Shown here in pieces: positions 32,266 through 44,439 of a stretch of 64,000 bases of DNA. The translations under genes were made by a program, and so were the position numbers. Within the stretch, counting starts at the first letter, position 1, and each line of letters opens with the position of its first letter. The notes under the pieces were generated by a model that was not told where the DNA came from, did not search any database, and saw nothing but the letters and a program-made list of their open reading frames with translations. The stretch is from Pelobates cultripes. Its lineage: Eukaryota; Chordata; Amphibia; Anura; Pelobatidae. The stretch covers positions 70,364,742-70,428,741 of the forward strand of contig OW240924.1 in the NCBI GenBank assembly GCA_933207985.1, given 5' to 3'.

Positions 32266-33516
32266 ATGTCGTATTTAGAAGAAAGAAACTATACAGTAAA
32301 TGATATAGACCATATGTTTTCTGAAGTTGAAATTCCATTAAATGATATGGATTATATTAACGCAGATAAATGTAAAATGAATCTGGAAAAAGCACTTACC
32401 CGAGAGATGAAAATTAAATGGGAAGTAGCCACTTTAAAAAAATACGTTAAAGAACAGATTACTCCAAGGGGGTTAAGGTTTGAAAAAGATCCCACTTTTG
32501 ATAAAGAAAATGAAAGTTTCATGGCAGGATGGAACAAACTACTTGAAGGCTTTTCATTCAGTGTCATTGGATACATAGTATCCAGAAGAGAAGAGACACT
32601 AATACAAATAGATGAGGAAATTAATACATGGAAACAAAAACTTAGTGACACCTCTAGCCCAGAAATATTTAATCAAACAATAAAAGAGATCAAAATAAAA
32701 GTAGAAAGAGCAGAAAAGGAAACCATTGCTATAAAAAGAAAAAAATATTTGAGAGACACTAACGACTATAAGACAGGTAACATTAGGTTCCCCAAAAGAA
32801 TAGCAAAACAAAGTGGAGGCCACCAAGAAGAAGAAAGGTATGAATCACGAAAGGATTTCCCCAGACAGAACAATTATACACAACAAAGATTTAGCCATAA
32901 TAATCAACAATTTAACAAAGAAAAACTGCACAAACAAAGATTGGAAAAAGAGAAATATGAAAATATCACATATGAACGAGAAAATCGTAGACATTATAGA
33001 ACAAAATATGTTAGGGATGATTTTGAATATCCCACAACATCAAAGACACTTAACCCTGTACACCATCATTTGAGCAGGAGTTACAGAGATGTTGTGAAAG
33101 AAGGACGAAGAAAAATACAAGATGAATCCCCCCAAAAAGTAAGAAAGACTCAAGGAGATGTGAGAAAGAGATATCCCTCAACAGAGTCAAGAAGGAGAGA
33201 AAAAAGTAGAAGTAGAAGTGCTAGTTTAAATTCTATAAGGGAGAGAAATCTCCAAATTAGACACAGAGAAAAATCTAGGATAATCAATAGACCTCAAGAT
33301 ATACAAAGAGACACGAGATTACCTACTCCAGAACGGACCCACTTAAGGAGATATCAGAACAATTCACTGGATTTTCGGAAGGAACCAGCAATAGAGAAGT
33401 TAAAATGGCAAGAGAAACCCACATCATGGGAATCTCCAGGGAAACGCCAAAGGTCCAGAGAACAAGAATTGGAAGAAGGAATAGGAGGCAACAAAGAGAA
33501 GAGGGGGAGGTTGTAA
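32266..33516 (+). CDS. PLE ORF1, unit D
   Basis: Complete 416-codon frame with a protein identical to the unit C copy at 27437-28687. It is preceded by a complete spacer, including the CCGGAAGT block, ribozyme motif and candidate intron, so unlike C this unit has the whole presumptive promoter upstream. Confidence 0.85.
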   Translation: MSYLEERNYTVNDIDHMFSEVEIPLNDMDYINADKCKMNLEKALTREMKIKWEVATLKKYVKEQITPRGLRFEKDPTFDKENESFMAGWNKLLEGFSFSVIGYIVSRREETLIQIDEEINTWKQKLSDTSSPEIFNQTIKEIKIKVERAEKETIAIKRKKYLRDTNDYKTGNIRFPKRIAKQSGGHQEEERYESRKDFPRQNNYTQQRFSHNNQQFNKEKLHKQRLEKEKYENITYERENRRHYRTKYVRDDFEYPTTSKTLNPVHHHLSRSYRDVVKEGRRKIQDESPQKVRKTQGDVRKRYPSTESRRREKSRSRSASLNSIRERNLQIRHREKSRIINRPQDIQRDTRLPTPERTHLRRYQNNSLDFRKEPAIEKLKWQEKPTSWESPGKRQRSREQELEEGIGGNKEKRGRL

Positions 33517-35798
33517 CGCCCAAAGGGATATTTAACCTTACAAACTCCATACTAACTAAAGATGAAATACAGGTGCTACAAAAAGGCTTAAAGTTTGCCC
33601 CCACAGTAGATATTGATAAATTCAACTTCTACATAGACATGAATAAATTTATGAGAAATTTATGTCTTAAAAAATTTTTTGCTGAAAAAGAAAATCAATT
33701 AGAAGAGCAACAGGAAACACAACACAATACAGAATTTGTACAAACACAACTAAAAGATAAATCTCATTTCTTTCCTAGACACATGATTTCAGATAAAATG
33801 AAAACCTTTGAAACGATGGTGATGGGTGAAATTAATAAAATTAAAAAATTAAATAAATTCCAACAAAATATGTCCATAAAAGAGAAAAGTATCCTAAAGA
33901 ATCTACAGAGTAACAAAGACCTAGTCATTAAACCGGCTGATAAAGGGGGAGGGATAGTAATACTATCTAGTCCTAACTATAAGGCAGAATCCGAGAGAAT
34001 CCTTTCGGATAATACAACATACCAGAAGCTTAATTTAAACCCCATAGAGAAGGTTAAGAAACTCTTTGGTGATTTTATCCAAAAGGGACTAGAATTAAAA
34101 ATCCTTACAGAAAAAGAAGGGAAATATTTACAAGTGGCACACCCGAAAACACCAGTTTTTTATTATTTACCGAAAATACATAAAAACCCTCTCAATCCCC
34201 CAGGACGCCCTATCATTTCGGGGATTGACTCTATATCTTCAAAAATCTCCGAGTACATAGATATATTGTTACAACCAATAGTTGGAAAAACAAGAGCACA
34301 TCTTAAAGATACGATCCATATACTGCAAGTCCTAGATTCCACTCAATGGAAGGAAAGTTATCATTTAGTAACAAGTGATGTTACATCCCTCTATACCATT
34401 ATTCCACATGACATGGGGATCAAGGCAGTTAAATATTTCCTCACTAAAGCTAATTTTAAAACAGAACAAATTGATTTTATTCTAGAAGGAATTTTACTCA
34501 TTTTAAACAACAATTATTTTTGGTATCAGGATTCTTTTTATCTACAAATTAGGGGTACAGCAATGGGCACCAAATTCGCACCCAGTTACGCAAATCTTTT
34601 TATGGCGTACTGGGAGGAACATTTTATTTTTTCATCTCATCCTTGGGTGTCGAATTTGGTGTCCTATCGAAGATACATAGATGATATCTTTTTTATCTGG
34701 GAAGGTTCCACAGATCTACTAGAAAATTTTAAACTTTTTTTAAAAGATAATGATTGGGGAATCATTTTAACAACTATACAAAGCCAGACAGAAATCCAAT
34801 TCTTAGATCTTTTAATTTTCATACAGAATGGGCAAATTTTAACAAAAAATTTTTTTAAGGAAGTAGATGCAAACGGGTACATCGAGAAATCAAGTTGCCA
34901 CCATAAACCATGGCTGAAAAACGCGCCAAAAGGACAATTTTTGAGGATAAGACGCAATTGTACAAATGATGAAGATTATGTAATACAGGCAAGAAAAATA
35001 AAAACACAGTTCGAAGAGAAAGGATATGAGGAAAAGGAATTGGAGGAAGCCATGGAGGACGTAAAACAAATTTCAAGAACAGAATTATTAACTTATAAAT
35101 CAAAAACTGATCAACAAAAATATCCAAAAAAAACCCCTTTTATATGCAACTTTAATGGCAACCATAAAAAAATGAATAAAGCTATCAAGAAATATTGGCA
35201 TGTTTTGCAAGAAGATACGGTCCTAAAAGATATTTTACCAAGTCAACCTCATATAATATATAGAGGGGCAGCTAACCTGAAAAGGACCTTAGTCCAAAGC
35301 AGTGAAGGACCTAAAACTAATGCACATTTTCTAAATCAAAATAAAGGTTTTTATGGGTGTGGGACCTGCTTAGCGTGCAGAACCACTAAAAGTAAAAAAA
35401 GATGCATAACTAATATTAAGGAATACACGAATAAAGATTTTACTATTAGGGATCAACTAACATGTTTCTCGAAAGGAGTAATCTACATATTAAAATGTCC
35501 TTGTAACTTACTTTATATAGGTAGAACCATAAGATGTGTACATACGAGAATTTCAGAACACATACGTAATATTAAGAAAGGACTAGAGACACATAGTGTA
35601 TCCAATCATTTTAAAACACACCATAATCAAGATCCCGAGAAGCTTTTTTTCTGCCCATTAAAACTGGTAAAAAGAGATTGGAGGGGAGGAGATTTTAATA
35701 AAAAAATTGGAATAGAAGAAATGAGATGTATATACAATTTTAATACTCTCATACCATATGGGTTAAATTCAGATTTCGAGATGTGTCATTTCTTTTAA
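33405..35798 (+). CDS. PLE ORF2, unit D
   Basis: Complete 797-codon frame, protein identical to the unit C copy (28576-30969), with all RT and GIY-YIG residues intact. It differs from C by silent changes, for example AGTCCTAAC where C has AGTCCCAAC, and AATCTTTTT where C has AATCTCTTT. The tail runs 753 nt further, to the assembly gap. Confidence 0.92.
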   Translation: MARETHIMGISRETPKVQRTRIGRRNRRQQREEGEVVTPKGIFNLTNSILTKDEIQVLQKGLKFAPTVDIDKFNFYIDMNKFMRNLCLKKFFAEKENQLEEQQETQHNTEFVQTQLKDKSHFFPRHMISDKMKTFETMVMGEINKIKKLNKFQQNMSIKEKSILKNLQSNKDLVIKPADKGGGIVILSSPNYKAESERILSDNTTYQKLNLNPIEKVKKLFGDFIQKGLELKILTEKEGKYLQVAHPKTPVFYYLPKIHKNPLNPPGRPIISGIDSISSKISEYIDILLQPIVGKTRAHLKDTIHILQVLDSTQWKESYHLVTSDVTSLYTIIPHDMGIKAVKYFLTKANFKTEQIDFILEGILLILNNNYFWYQDSFYLQIRGTAMGTKFAPSYANLFMAYWEEHFIFSSHPWVSNLVSYRRYIDDIFFIWEGSTDLLENFKLFLKDNDWGIILTTIQSQTEIQFLDLLIFIQNGQILTKNFFKEVDANGYIEKSSCHHKPWLKNAPKGQFLRIRRNCTNDEDYVIQARKIKTQFEEKGYEEKELEEAMEDVKQISRTELLTYKSKTDQQKYPKKTPFICNFNGNHKKMNKAIKKYWHVLQEDTVLKDILPSQPHIIYRGAANLKRTLVQSSEGPKTNAHFLNQNKGFYGCGTCLACRTTKSKKRCITNIKEYTNKDFTIRDQLTCFSKGVIYILKCPCNLLYIGRTIRCVHTRISEHIRNIKKGLETHSVSNHFKTHHNQDPEKLFFCPLKLVKRDWRGGDFNKKIGIEEMRCIYNFNTLIPYGLNSDFEMCHFF

Positions 35799-36502
35799 AA
35801 GATTATTAATATGGAATGCCATTGATGTTTTTAATAGCAATATGATATATTTTATTTACTATATTTTTTTTACATTATCCTAATATGATATTCGGATTCT
35901 ATATTGCACAATATAGTTCTGAGGAATTTGTCACTTTAGATATAATTAATAATCAATTTCCAAATACAAATTCCAAAAACTTTGCAATCTAAGAATTTCT
36001 GATTAATAATCAATAAGTACACTCAATCATATTAATCACCATCTCACGTTAAGAGCATGATCACCATAGCATGACTATTAATGGTGTAGGGGATTTCACT
36101 ATATGGATTAAAATATATATTCCAATTCACAGTGCATGTATTTTTCACAGGTATTGAATATCTTATGTAGGTGAAATACTTTATGTTCTTTAAGAATGTA
36201 TATATTACGATATTCTGGTGCCTCACCATCATGTTAAGGAACGCACAGCCGATTCAGCTTTGCGTCCCGATAATATGGAGGTGAACTCTGAGAACGCAAC
36301 GTAACGAAGTTTGGAACGCACGTTGCGTTCCAGCGACATCATCACCCCAATCCGGAAGTGAAACCGCGAACCCGGAAGTGGAATCGCAAACTTCAGCCGC
36401 AGTTGGAACGCACGATGCGTTCCAAAGAGAAATCAGCCGGAACCCGGAAGTAAAGGCACACAGGGGATAAATGAACGTTCGACTGCAAGGAACATTTACT
36501 TA

Positions 36503-36546
36503 TACCGATTGAAAAAGCCCCCGGAGGGGCGAAACGCGTTTCGGTG
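36503..36546 (+). ncRNA. hammerhead-like ribozyme, unit D
   Basis: Same motif as 31674-31717. It ends five bases before the run of Ns. Confidence 0.6.
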
Positions 36547-36551
36547 ACCAT

Positions 36552-36651
36552 NNNNNNNNNNNNNNNNNNNNNNNNNNNNNNNNNNNNNNNNNNNNNNNNN
36601 NNNNNNNNNNNNNNNNNNNNNNNNNNNNNNNNNNNNNNNNNNNNNNNNNNN
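36552..36651. other. assembly gap (100 N)
   Basis: Exactly 100 Ns, the usual placeholder for a gap of unknown size. The left side is the plus-strand tail of unit D; the right side is the minus-strand tail of unit E, missing the first 899 bp of tail that unit B has. The true connection between them is unknown. Confidence 0.98.
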
Positions 36652-36836
36652 AAAGTTTTTGGAATTTGTATTTGGAAATTGATTATTAATTATATCTAAA
36701 GTGACAAATTCCTCAGAACTATATTGTGCAATATAGAATCCGAATATCATATTAGGATAATGTAAAAAAAATATAGTAAATAAAATATATCATATTGCTA
36801 TTAAAAACATCAATGGCATTCCATATTAATAATCTT

Positions 36837-37968
36837 TTAAAAGAAATGACACATCTCGAAATCTGAATTTAACCCATATGGTATGAGAGTATTAAAATTG
36901 TATATACATCTCATTTCTTCTATTCCAATTTTTTTATTAAAATCTCCTCCCCTCCAATCTCTTTTTACCAGTTTTAATGGGCAGAAAAAAAGCTTCTCGG
37001 GATCTTGATTATGGTGTGTTTTAAAATGATTGGATACACTATGTGTCTCTAGTCCTTTCTTAATATTACGTATGTGTTCTGAAATTCTCGTATGTACACA
37101 TCTTATGGTTCTACCTATATAAAGTAAGTTACAAGGACATTTTAATATGTAGATTACTCCTTTCGAGAAACATGTTAGTTGATCCCTAATAGTAAAATCT
37201 TTATTCGTGTATTCCTTAATATTAGTTATGCATCTTTTTTTACTTTTAGTGGTTCTGCACGCTAAGCAGGTCCCACACCCATAAAAACCTTTATTTTGAT
37301 TTAGAAAATGTGCATTAGTTTTAGGTCCTTCACTGCTTTGGACTAAGGTCCTTTTCAGGTTAGCTGCCCCTCTATATATTATATGAGGTTGACTTGGTAA
37401 AATATCTTTTAGGACCGTATCTTCTTGCAAAACATGCCAATATTTCTTGATAGCTTTATTCATTTTTTTATGGTTGCCATTAAAGTTGCATATAAAAGGG
37501 GTTTTTTTTGGATATTTTTGTTGATCAGTTTTTGATTTATAAGTTAATAATTCTGTTCTTGAAATTTGTTTTACGTCCTCCATGGCTTCCTCCAATTCCT
37601 TTTCCTCATATCCTTTCTCTTCGAACTGTGTTTTTATTTTTCTTGCCTGTATTACATAATCTTCATCATTTGTACAATTGCGTCTTATCCTCAAAAATTG
37701 TCCTTTTGGCGCGTTTTTCAGCCATGGTTTATGGTGGCAACTTGATTTCTCGATGTACCCGTTTGCATCTACTTCCTTAAAAAAATTTTTTGTTAAAATT
37801 TGCCCATTCTGTATGAAAATTAAAAGATCTAAGAATTGGATTTCTGTCTGGCTTTGTATAGTTGTTAAAATGATTCCCCAATCATTATCTTTTAAAAAAA
37901 GTTTAAAATTTTCTAGTAGATCTGTGGAACCTTCCCAGATAAAAAAGATATCATCTATGTATCTTCGA
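36837..37968 (-). pseudogene. 5'-truncated PLE ORF2, unit E
   Basis: Same fragment as unit B (codons 422-797), with the same breakpoint before the YIDD box and the same flip into a plus-strand unit at 37968/37969. It lies exactly 10923 bp from the B|C joint. Two independent inversions would not share both breakpoints, so E is a copy, or an alternative assembly, of B. Confidence 0.9.
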
Positions 37969-38359
37969 CCTCATTCCAATTTGAACAATCAACAGCTCAT
38001 GTGGAAGTAGGAGTGGGACATCCTTTTGAATAGTCCCAAGGCGATATTCATGGGAGCCATATGAGATTTGGCTCCAGGCTTGTGAGTACCAGACTTCACT
38101 TCCTCAATATTCCATTTTACTAGACAATATTACACTATTACGTGCTTTGTTTATCTCTTTCAGACGTATTTTAAGTGTGACCTACCCTCTACATTGTATG
38201 TATTTGCTTTCTATTTGTTGAGTGGTGTAAGGGGTTTCCACTCAGGGGGTTTATAGCTTTATTGCTATCACACTTTATCCTATTACCTCTCTGTATATAT
38301 TTGTTTTTTGCATTTTACTATTATAAATTCCCTTTTGTATACAGTCTTAGGAATATAAT

Positions 38360-39610
38360 ATGTCGTATTTAGAAGAAAGAAACTATACAGTAAATGATAT
38401 AGACCATATGTTTTCTGAAGTTGAAATTCCATTAAATGATATGGATTATATTAACGCAGATAAATGTAAAATGAATCTGGAAAAAGCACTTACCCGAGAG
38501 ATGAAAATTAAATGGGAAGTAGCCACTTTAAAAAAATACGTTAAAGAACAGATTACTCCAAGGGGGTTAAGGTTTGAAAAAGATCCCACTTTTGATAAAG
38601 AAAATGAAAGTTTCATGGCAGGATGGAACAAACTACTTGAAGGCTTTTCATTCAGTGTCATTGGATACATAGTATCCAGAAGAGAAGAGACACTAATACA
38701 AATAGATGAGGAAATTAATACATGGAAACAAAAACTTAGTGACACCTCTAGCCCAGAAATATTTAATCAAACAATAAAAGAGATCAAAATAAAAGTAGAA
38801 AGAGCAGAAAAGGAAACCATTGCTATAAAAAGAAAAAAATATTTGAGAGACACTAACGACTATAAGACAGGTAACATTAGGTTCCCCAAAAGAATAGCAA
38901 AACAAAGTGGAGGCCACCAAGAAGAAGAAAGGTATGAATCACGAAAGGATTTCCCCAGACAGAACAATTATACACAACAAAGATTTAGCCATAATAATCA
39001 ACAATTTAACAAAGAAAAACTGCACAAACAAAGATTGGAAAAAGAGAAATATGAAAATATCACATATGAACGAGAAAATCGTAGACATTATAGAACAAAA
39101 TATGTTAGGGATGATTTTGAATATCCCACAACATCAAAGACACTTAACCCTGTACACCATCATTTGAGCAGGAGTTACAGAGATGTTGTGAAAGAAGGAC
39201 GAAGAAAAATACAAGATGAATCCCCCCAAAAAGTAAGAAAGACTCAAGGAGATGTGAGAAAGAGATATCCCTCAACAGAGTCAAGAAGGAGAGAAAAAAG
39301 TAGAAGTAGAAGTGCTAGTTTAAATTCTATAAGGGAGAGAAATCTCCAAATTAGACACAGAGAAAAATCTAGGATAATCAATAGACCTCAAGATATACAA
39401 AGAGACACGAGATTACCTACTCCAGAACGGACCCACTTAAGGAGATATCAGAACAATTCACTGGATTTTCGGAAGGAACCAGCAATAGAGAAGTTAAAAT
39501 GGCAAGAGAAACCCACATCATGGGAATCTCCAGGGAAACGCCAAAGGTCCAGAGAACAAGAATTGGAAGAAGGAATAGGAGGCAACAAAGAGAAGAGGGG
39601 GAGGTTGTAA
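38360..39610 (+). CDS. PLE ORF1, unit F
   Basis: Complete 416-codon frame with a protein identical to unit C at 27437-28687. Like C, it follows a partial leader (37969-38359) that starts at the inverted joint, so it has no CCGGAAGT block directly upstream in the same orientation. Confidence 0.85.
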   Translation: MSYLEERNYTVNDIDHMFSEVEIPLNDMDYINADKCKMNLEKALTREMKIKWEVATLKKYVKEQITPRGLRFEKDPTFDKENESFMAGWNKLLEGFSFSVIGYIVSRREETLIQIDEEINTWKQKLSDTSSPEIFNQTIKEIKIKVERAEKETIAIKRKKYLRDTNDYKTGNIRFPKRIAKQSGGHQEEERYESRKDFPRQNNYTQQRFSHNNQQFNKEKLHKQRLEKEKYENITYERENRRHYRTKYVRDDFEYPTTSKTLNPVHHHLSRSYRDVVKEGRRKIQDESPQKVRKTQGDVRKRYPSTESRRREKSRSRSASLNSIRERNLQIRHREKSRIINRPQDIQRDTRLPTPERTHLRRYQNNSLDFRKEPAIEKLKWQEKPTSWESPGKRQRSREQELEEGIGGNKEKRGRL

Positions 39611-41892
39611 CGCCCAAAGGGATATTTAACCTTACAAACTCCATACTAACTAAAGATGAAATACAGGTGCTACAAAAAGGCTTAAAGTTTGCCCCCACAG
39701 TAGATATTGATAAATTCAACTTCTACATAGACATGAATAAATTTATGAGAAATTTATGTCTTAAAAAATTTTTTGCTGAAAAAGAAAATCAATTAGAAGA
39801 GCAACAGGAAACACAACACAATACAGAATTTGTACAAACACAACTAAAAGATAAATCTCATTTCTTTCCTAGACACATGATTTCAGATAAAATGAAAACC
39901 TTTGAAACGATGGTGATGGGTGAAATTAATAAAATTAAAAAATTAAATAAATTCCAACAAAATATGTCCATAAAAGAGAAAAGTATCCTAAAGAATCTAC
40001 AGAGTAACAAAGACCTAGTCATTAAACCGGCTGATAAAGGGGGAGGGATAGTAATACTATCTAGTCCTAACTATAAGGCAGAATCCGAGAGAATCCTTTC
40101 GGATAATACAACATACCAGAAGCTTAATTTAAACCCCATAGAGAAGGTTAAGAAACTCTTTGGTGATTTTATCCAAAAGGGACTAGAATTAAAAATCCTT
40201 ACAGAAAAAGAAGGGAAATATTTACAAGTGGCACACCCGAAAACACCAGTTTTTTATTATTTACCGAAAATACATAAAAACCCTCTCAATCCCCCAGGAC
40301 GCCCTATCATTTCGGGGATTGACTCTATATCTTCAAAAATCTCCGAGTACATAGATATATTGTTACAACCAATAGTTGGAAAAACAAGAGCACATCTTAA
40401 AGATACGATCCATATACTGCAAGTCCTAGATTCCACTCAATGGAAGGAAAGTTATCATTTAGTAACAAGTGATGTTACATCCCTCTATACCATTATTCCA
40501 CATGACATGGGGATCAAGGCAGTTAAATATTTCCTCACTAAAGCTAATTTTAAAACAGAACAAATTGATTTTATTCTAGAAGGAATTTTACTCATTTTAA
40601 ACAACAATTATTTTTGGTATCAGGATTCTTTTTATCTACAAATTAGGGGTACAGCAATGGGCACCAAATTCGCACCCAGTTACGCAAATCTTTTTATGGC
40701 GTACTGGGAGGAACATTTTATTTTTTCATCTCATCCTTGGGTGTCGAATTTGGTGTCCTATCGAAGATACATAGATGATATCTTTTTTATCTGGGAAGGT
40801 TCCACAGATCTACTAGAAAATTTTAAACTTTTTTTAAAAGATAATGATTGGGGAATCATTTTAACAACTATACAAAGCCAGACAGAAATCCAATTCTTAG
40901 ATCTTTTAATTTTCATACAGAATGGGCAAATTTTAACAAAAAATTTTTTTAAGGAAGTAGATGCAAACGGGTACATCGAGAAATCAAGTTGCCACCATAA
41001 ACCATGGCTGAAAAACGCGCCAAAAGGACAATTTTTGAGGATAAGACGCAATTGTACAAATGATGAAGATTATGTAATACAGGCAAGAAAAATAAAAACA
41101 CAGTTCGAAGAGAAAGGATATGAGGAAAAGGAATTGGAGGAAGCCATGGAGGACGTAAAACAAATTTCAAGAACAGAATTATTAACTTATAAATCAAAAA
41201 CTGATCAACAAAAATATCCAAAAAAAACCCCTTTTATATGCAACTTTAATGGCAACCATAAAAAAATGAATAAAGCTATCAAGAAATATTGGCATGTTTT
41301 GCAAGAAGATACGGTCCTAAAAGATATTTTACCAAGTCAACCTCATATAATATATAGAGGGGCAGCTAACCTGAAAAGGACCTTAGTCCAAAGCAGTGAA
41401 GGACCTAAAACTAATGCACATTTTCTAAATCAAAATAAAGGTTTTTATGGGTGTGGGACCTGCTTAGCGTGCAGAACCACTAAAAGTAAAAAAAGATGCA
41501 TAACTAATATTAAGGAATACACGAATAAAGATTTTACTATTAGGGATCAACTAACATGTTTCTCGAAAGGAGTAATCTACATATTAAAATGTCCTTGTAA
41601 CTTACTTTATATAGGTAGAACCATAAGATGTGTACATACGAGAATTTCAGAACACATACGTAATATTAAGAAAGGACTAGAGACACATAGTGTATCCAAT
41701 CATTTTAAAACACACCATAATCAAGATCCCGAGAAGCTTTTTTTCTGCCCATTAAAACTGGTAAAAAGAGATTGGAGGGGAGGAGATTTTAATAAAAAAA
41801 TTGGAATAGAAGAAATGAGATGTATATACAATTTTAATACTCTCATACCATATGGGTTAAATTCAGATTTCGAGATGTGTCATTTCTTTTAA
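39499..41892 (+). CDS. PLE ORF2, unit F
   Basis: Complete 797-codon frame, protein identical to unit C. F is at the position equivalent to C in the 10.9-kb higher-order repeat, yet at the two silent sites checked (AGTCCTAAC and AATCTTTTT) it matches D. So it is not an exact copy of C: either the copies have exchanged sequence or the right-hand contig is a different haplotype. Confidence 0.92.
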   Translation: MARETHIMGISRETPKVQRTRIGRRNRRQQREEGEVVTPKGIFNLTNSILTKDEIQVLQKGLKFAPTVDIDKFNFYIDMNKFMRNLCLKKFFAEKENQLEEQQETQHNTEFVQTQLKDKSHFFPRHMISDKMKTFETMVMGEINKIKKLNKFQQNMSIKEKSILKNLQSNKDLVIKPADKGGGIVILSSPNYKAESERILSDNTTYQKLNLNPIEKVKKLFGDFIQKGLELKILTEKEGKYLQVAHPKTPVFYYLPKIHKNPLNPPGRPIISGIDSISSKISEYIDILLQPIVGKTRAHLKDTIHILQVLDSTQWKESYHLVTSDVTSLYTIIPHDMGIKAVKYFLTKANFKTEQIDFILEGILLILNNNYFWYQDSFYLQIRGTAMGTKFAPSYANLFMAYWEEHFIFSSHPWVSNLVSYRRYIDDIFFIWEGSTDLLENFKLFLKDNDWGIILTTIQSQTEIQFLDLLIFIQNGQILTKNFFKEVDANGYIEKSSCHHKPWLKNAPKGQFLRIRRNCTNDEDYVIQARKIKTQFEEKGYEEKELEEAMEDVKQISRTELLTYKSKTDQQKYPKKTPFICNFNGNHKKMNKAIKKYWHVLQEDTVLKDILPSQPHIIYRGAANLKRTLVQSSEGPKTNAHFLNQNKGFYGCGTCLACRTTKSKKRCITNIKEYTNKDFTIRDQLTCFSKGVIYILKCPCNLLYIGRTIRCVHTRISEHIRNIKKGLETHSVSNHFKTHHNQDPEKLFFCPLKLVKRDWRGGDFNKKIGIEEMRCIYNFNTLIPYGLNSDFEMCHFF

Positions 41893-42596
41893 AAGATTAT
41901 TAATATGGAATGCCATTGATGTTTTTAATAGCAATATGATATATTTTATTTACTATATTTTTTTTACATTATCCTAATATGATATTCGGATTCTATATTG
42001 CACAATATAGTTCTGAGGAATTTGTCACTTTAGATATAATTAATAATCAATTTCCAAATACAAATTCCAAAAACTTTGCAATCTAAGAATTTCTGATTAA
42101 TAATCAATAAGTACACTCAATCATATTAATCACCATCTCACGTTAAGAGCATGATCACCATAGCATGACTATTAATGGTGTAGGGGATTTCACTATATGG
42201 ATTAAAATATATATTCCAATTCACAGTGCATGTATTTTTCACAGGTATTGAATATCTTATGTAGGTGAAATACTTTATGTTCTTTAAGAATGTATATATT
42301 ACGATATTCTGGTGCCTCACCATCATGTTAAGGAACGCACAGCCGATTCAGCTTTGCGTCCCGATAATATGGAGGTGAACTCTGAGAACGCAACGTAACG
42401 AAGTTTGGAACGCACGTTGCGTTCCAGCGACATCATCACCCCAATCCGGAAGTGAAACCGCGAACCCGGAAGTGGAATCGCAAACTTCAGCCGCAGTTGG
42501 AACGCACGATGCGTTCCAAAGAGAAATCAGCCGGAACCCGGAAGTAAAGGCACACAGGGGATAAATGAACGTTCGACTGCAAGGAACATTTACTTA

Positions 42597-42640
42597 TACC
42601 GATTGAAAAAGCCCCCGGAGGGGCGAAACGCGTTTCGGTG
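42597..42640 (+). ncRNA. hammerhead-like ribozyme, unit F
   Basis: Same motif as 31674-31717, in the full spacer between F and G. Confidence 0.6.
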
Positions 42641-43188
42641 ACCATTGAACTTTATAGCCATTTGGCAGGACTCATATATATAGTATATAGCTGTATATTT
42701 TGTGTTTTTAATTATTTTTCAAAATAATGAAGTTTTACTATTTTTTTTATATACAATAAAAGTACTTTTTTTACTAAGATCCATATTGGATTCTGGACCT
42801 CATTCCAATTTGAACAATCAACAGCTCATGTGGAAGTAGGAGTGGGACATCCTTTTGAATAGTCCCAAGGCGATATTCATGGGAGCCATATGAGATTTGG
42901 CTCCAGGCTTGTGAGTACCAGACTTCACTTCCTCAATATTCCATTTTACTAGACCATATTACACTATTACGTGCTTTGTTTATCTCTTTCAGACGTATTT
43001 TAAGTGTGACCTACCCTCTACATTGTATGTATTTGCTTTCTATTTGTTGAGTGGTGTAAGGGGTTTCCACTCAGGGGGTTTATAGCTTTATTGCTATCAC
43101 ACTTTATTCTATTACCTCTCTGTATATATTTGTTTTTTGCATTTTACTATTATAAATTCCCTTTTGTATACAGTCTTAGGAATATAAT

Positions 43189-44439
43189 ATGTCGTATTTA
43201 GAAGAAAGAAACTATACAGTAAATGATATAGACCATATGTTTTCTGAAGTTGAAATTCCATTAAATGATATGGATTATATTAACGCAGATAAATGTAAAA
43301 TTAATCTGGAAAAAGCACTTACCCGAGAGATGAAAATTAAATGGGAAGTAGCCACTTTAAAAAAATACGTTAAAGAACAGATTACTCCAAGGGGGTTAAG
43401 GTTTGAAAAAGATCCCACTTTTGATAAAGAAAATGAAAGTTTCATGGCAGGATGGAACAAACTACTTGAAGGCTTTTCATTCAGTGTCATTGGATACATA
43501 GTATCCAGAAGAGAAGAGACACTAATACAAATAGATGAGGAAATTAATACATGGAAACAAAAACTTAGTGACACCTCTAGCCCAGAAATATTTAATCAAA
43601 CAATAAAAGAGATCAAAATAAAAGTAGAAAGAGCAGAAAAGGAAACCATTGCTATAAAAAGAAAAAAATATTTGAGAGACACTAACGACTATAAGACAGG
43701 TAACATTAGGTTCCCTAAAAGAATAGCAAAACAAAGTGGAGGCCACCAAGAAGAAGAAAGGTATAAATCACGAAAGGATTTCCCCAGACAGAACAATTAT
43801 ACACAACAAAGATTTAGCCATAATAATCAACAATTTAACAAAGAAAAACTGCATAAACAAAGATTGGAAAAAGAGAAATATGAAAATATCACATATGAAC
43901 GAGAAAATCGTAGACATTATAGAACAAAATATGTTAGGGATGATTTTGAATATCCCACAACATCAAAGACACTTAACCCTGTACACCATCATTTGAGCAG
44001 GAGTTATAGAGATGTTGTGAAAGAAGGACGAAGAAAAATACAAGATGAATCCCCCCAAAAAGTAAGAAAGACTCAAGGAGATGTGAGAAAGAGATATCCC
44101 TCAACAGAGTCAAGAAGGAGAGAAAAAAGTAGAAGTAGAAGTGCTAGTTTAAATTCTATAAGGGAGAGAAATCTCCAAATTAGACACAGAGAAAAATCTA
44201 GGATAATCAATAGACCTCAAGATATACAAAGAGACACGAGATTACCTACTCCAGAACGGACCCACTTAAGGAGATATCAGAACAATTCACTGGATTTTCG
44301 GAAGGAACCAGCAATAGAGAAGTTAAAATGGCAAGAGAAACCCACATCATGGGAATCTCCAGGGAAACGCCAAAGGTCCAGAGAACAAGAATTGGAAGAA
44401 GGAATAGGAGGCAACAAAGAGAAGAGGGGGAGGTTGTAA
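43189..44439 (+). CDS. PLE ORF1, unit G
   Basis: Complete 416-codon frame. It is the most diverged copy: I38 replaces M38, K193 replaces E193, and there are several silent changes (for example TTCCCTAAAAG and CTGCATAAACAAAG). Two substitutions also lie in its leader (TAGACCATATT, TTTATTCTATT). The frame nevertheless stays open. It has the complete upstream spacer with promoter-like block and ribozyme motif. Confidence 0.85.
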   Translation: MSYLEERNYTVNDIDHMFSEVEIPLNDMDYINADKCKINLEKALTREMKIKWEVATLKKYVKEQITPRGLRFEKDPTFDKENESFMAGWNKLLEGFSFSVIGYIVSRREETLIQIDEEINTWKQKLSDTSSPEIFNQTIKEIKIKVERAEKETIAIKRKKYLRDTNDYKTGNIRFPKRIAKQSGGHQEEERYKSRKDFPRQNNYTQQRFSHNNQQFNKEKLHKQRLEKEKYENITYERENRRHYRTKYVRDDFEYPTTSKTLNPVHHHLSRSYRDVVKEGRRKIQDESPQKVRKTQGDVRKRYPSTESRRREKSRSRSASLNSIRERNLQIRHREKSRIINRPQDIQRDTRLPTPERTHLRRYQNNSLDFRKEPAIEKLKWQEKPTSWESPGKRQRSREQELEEGIGGNKEKRGRL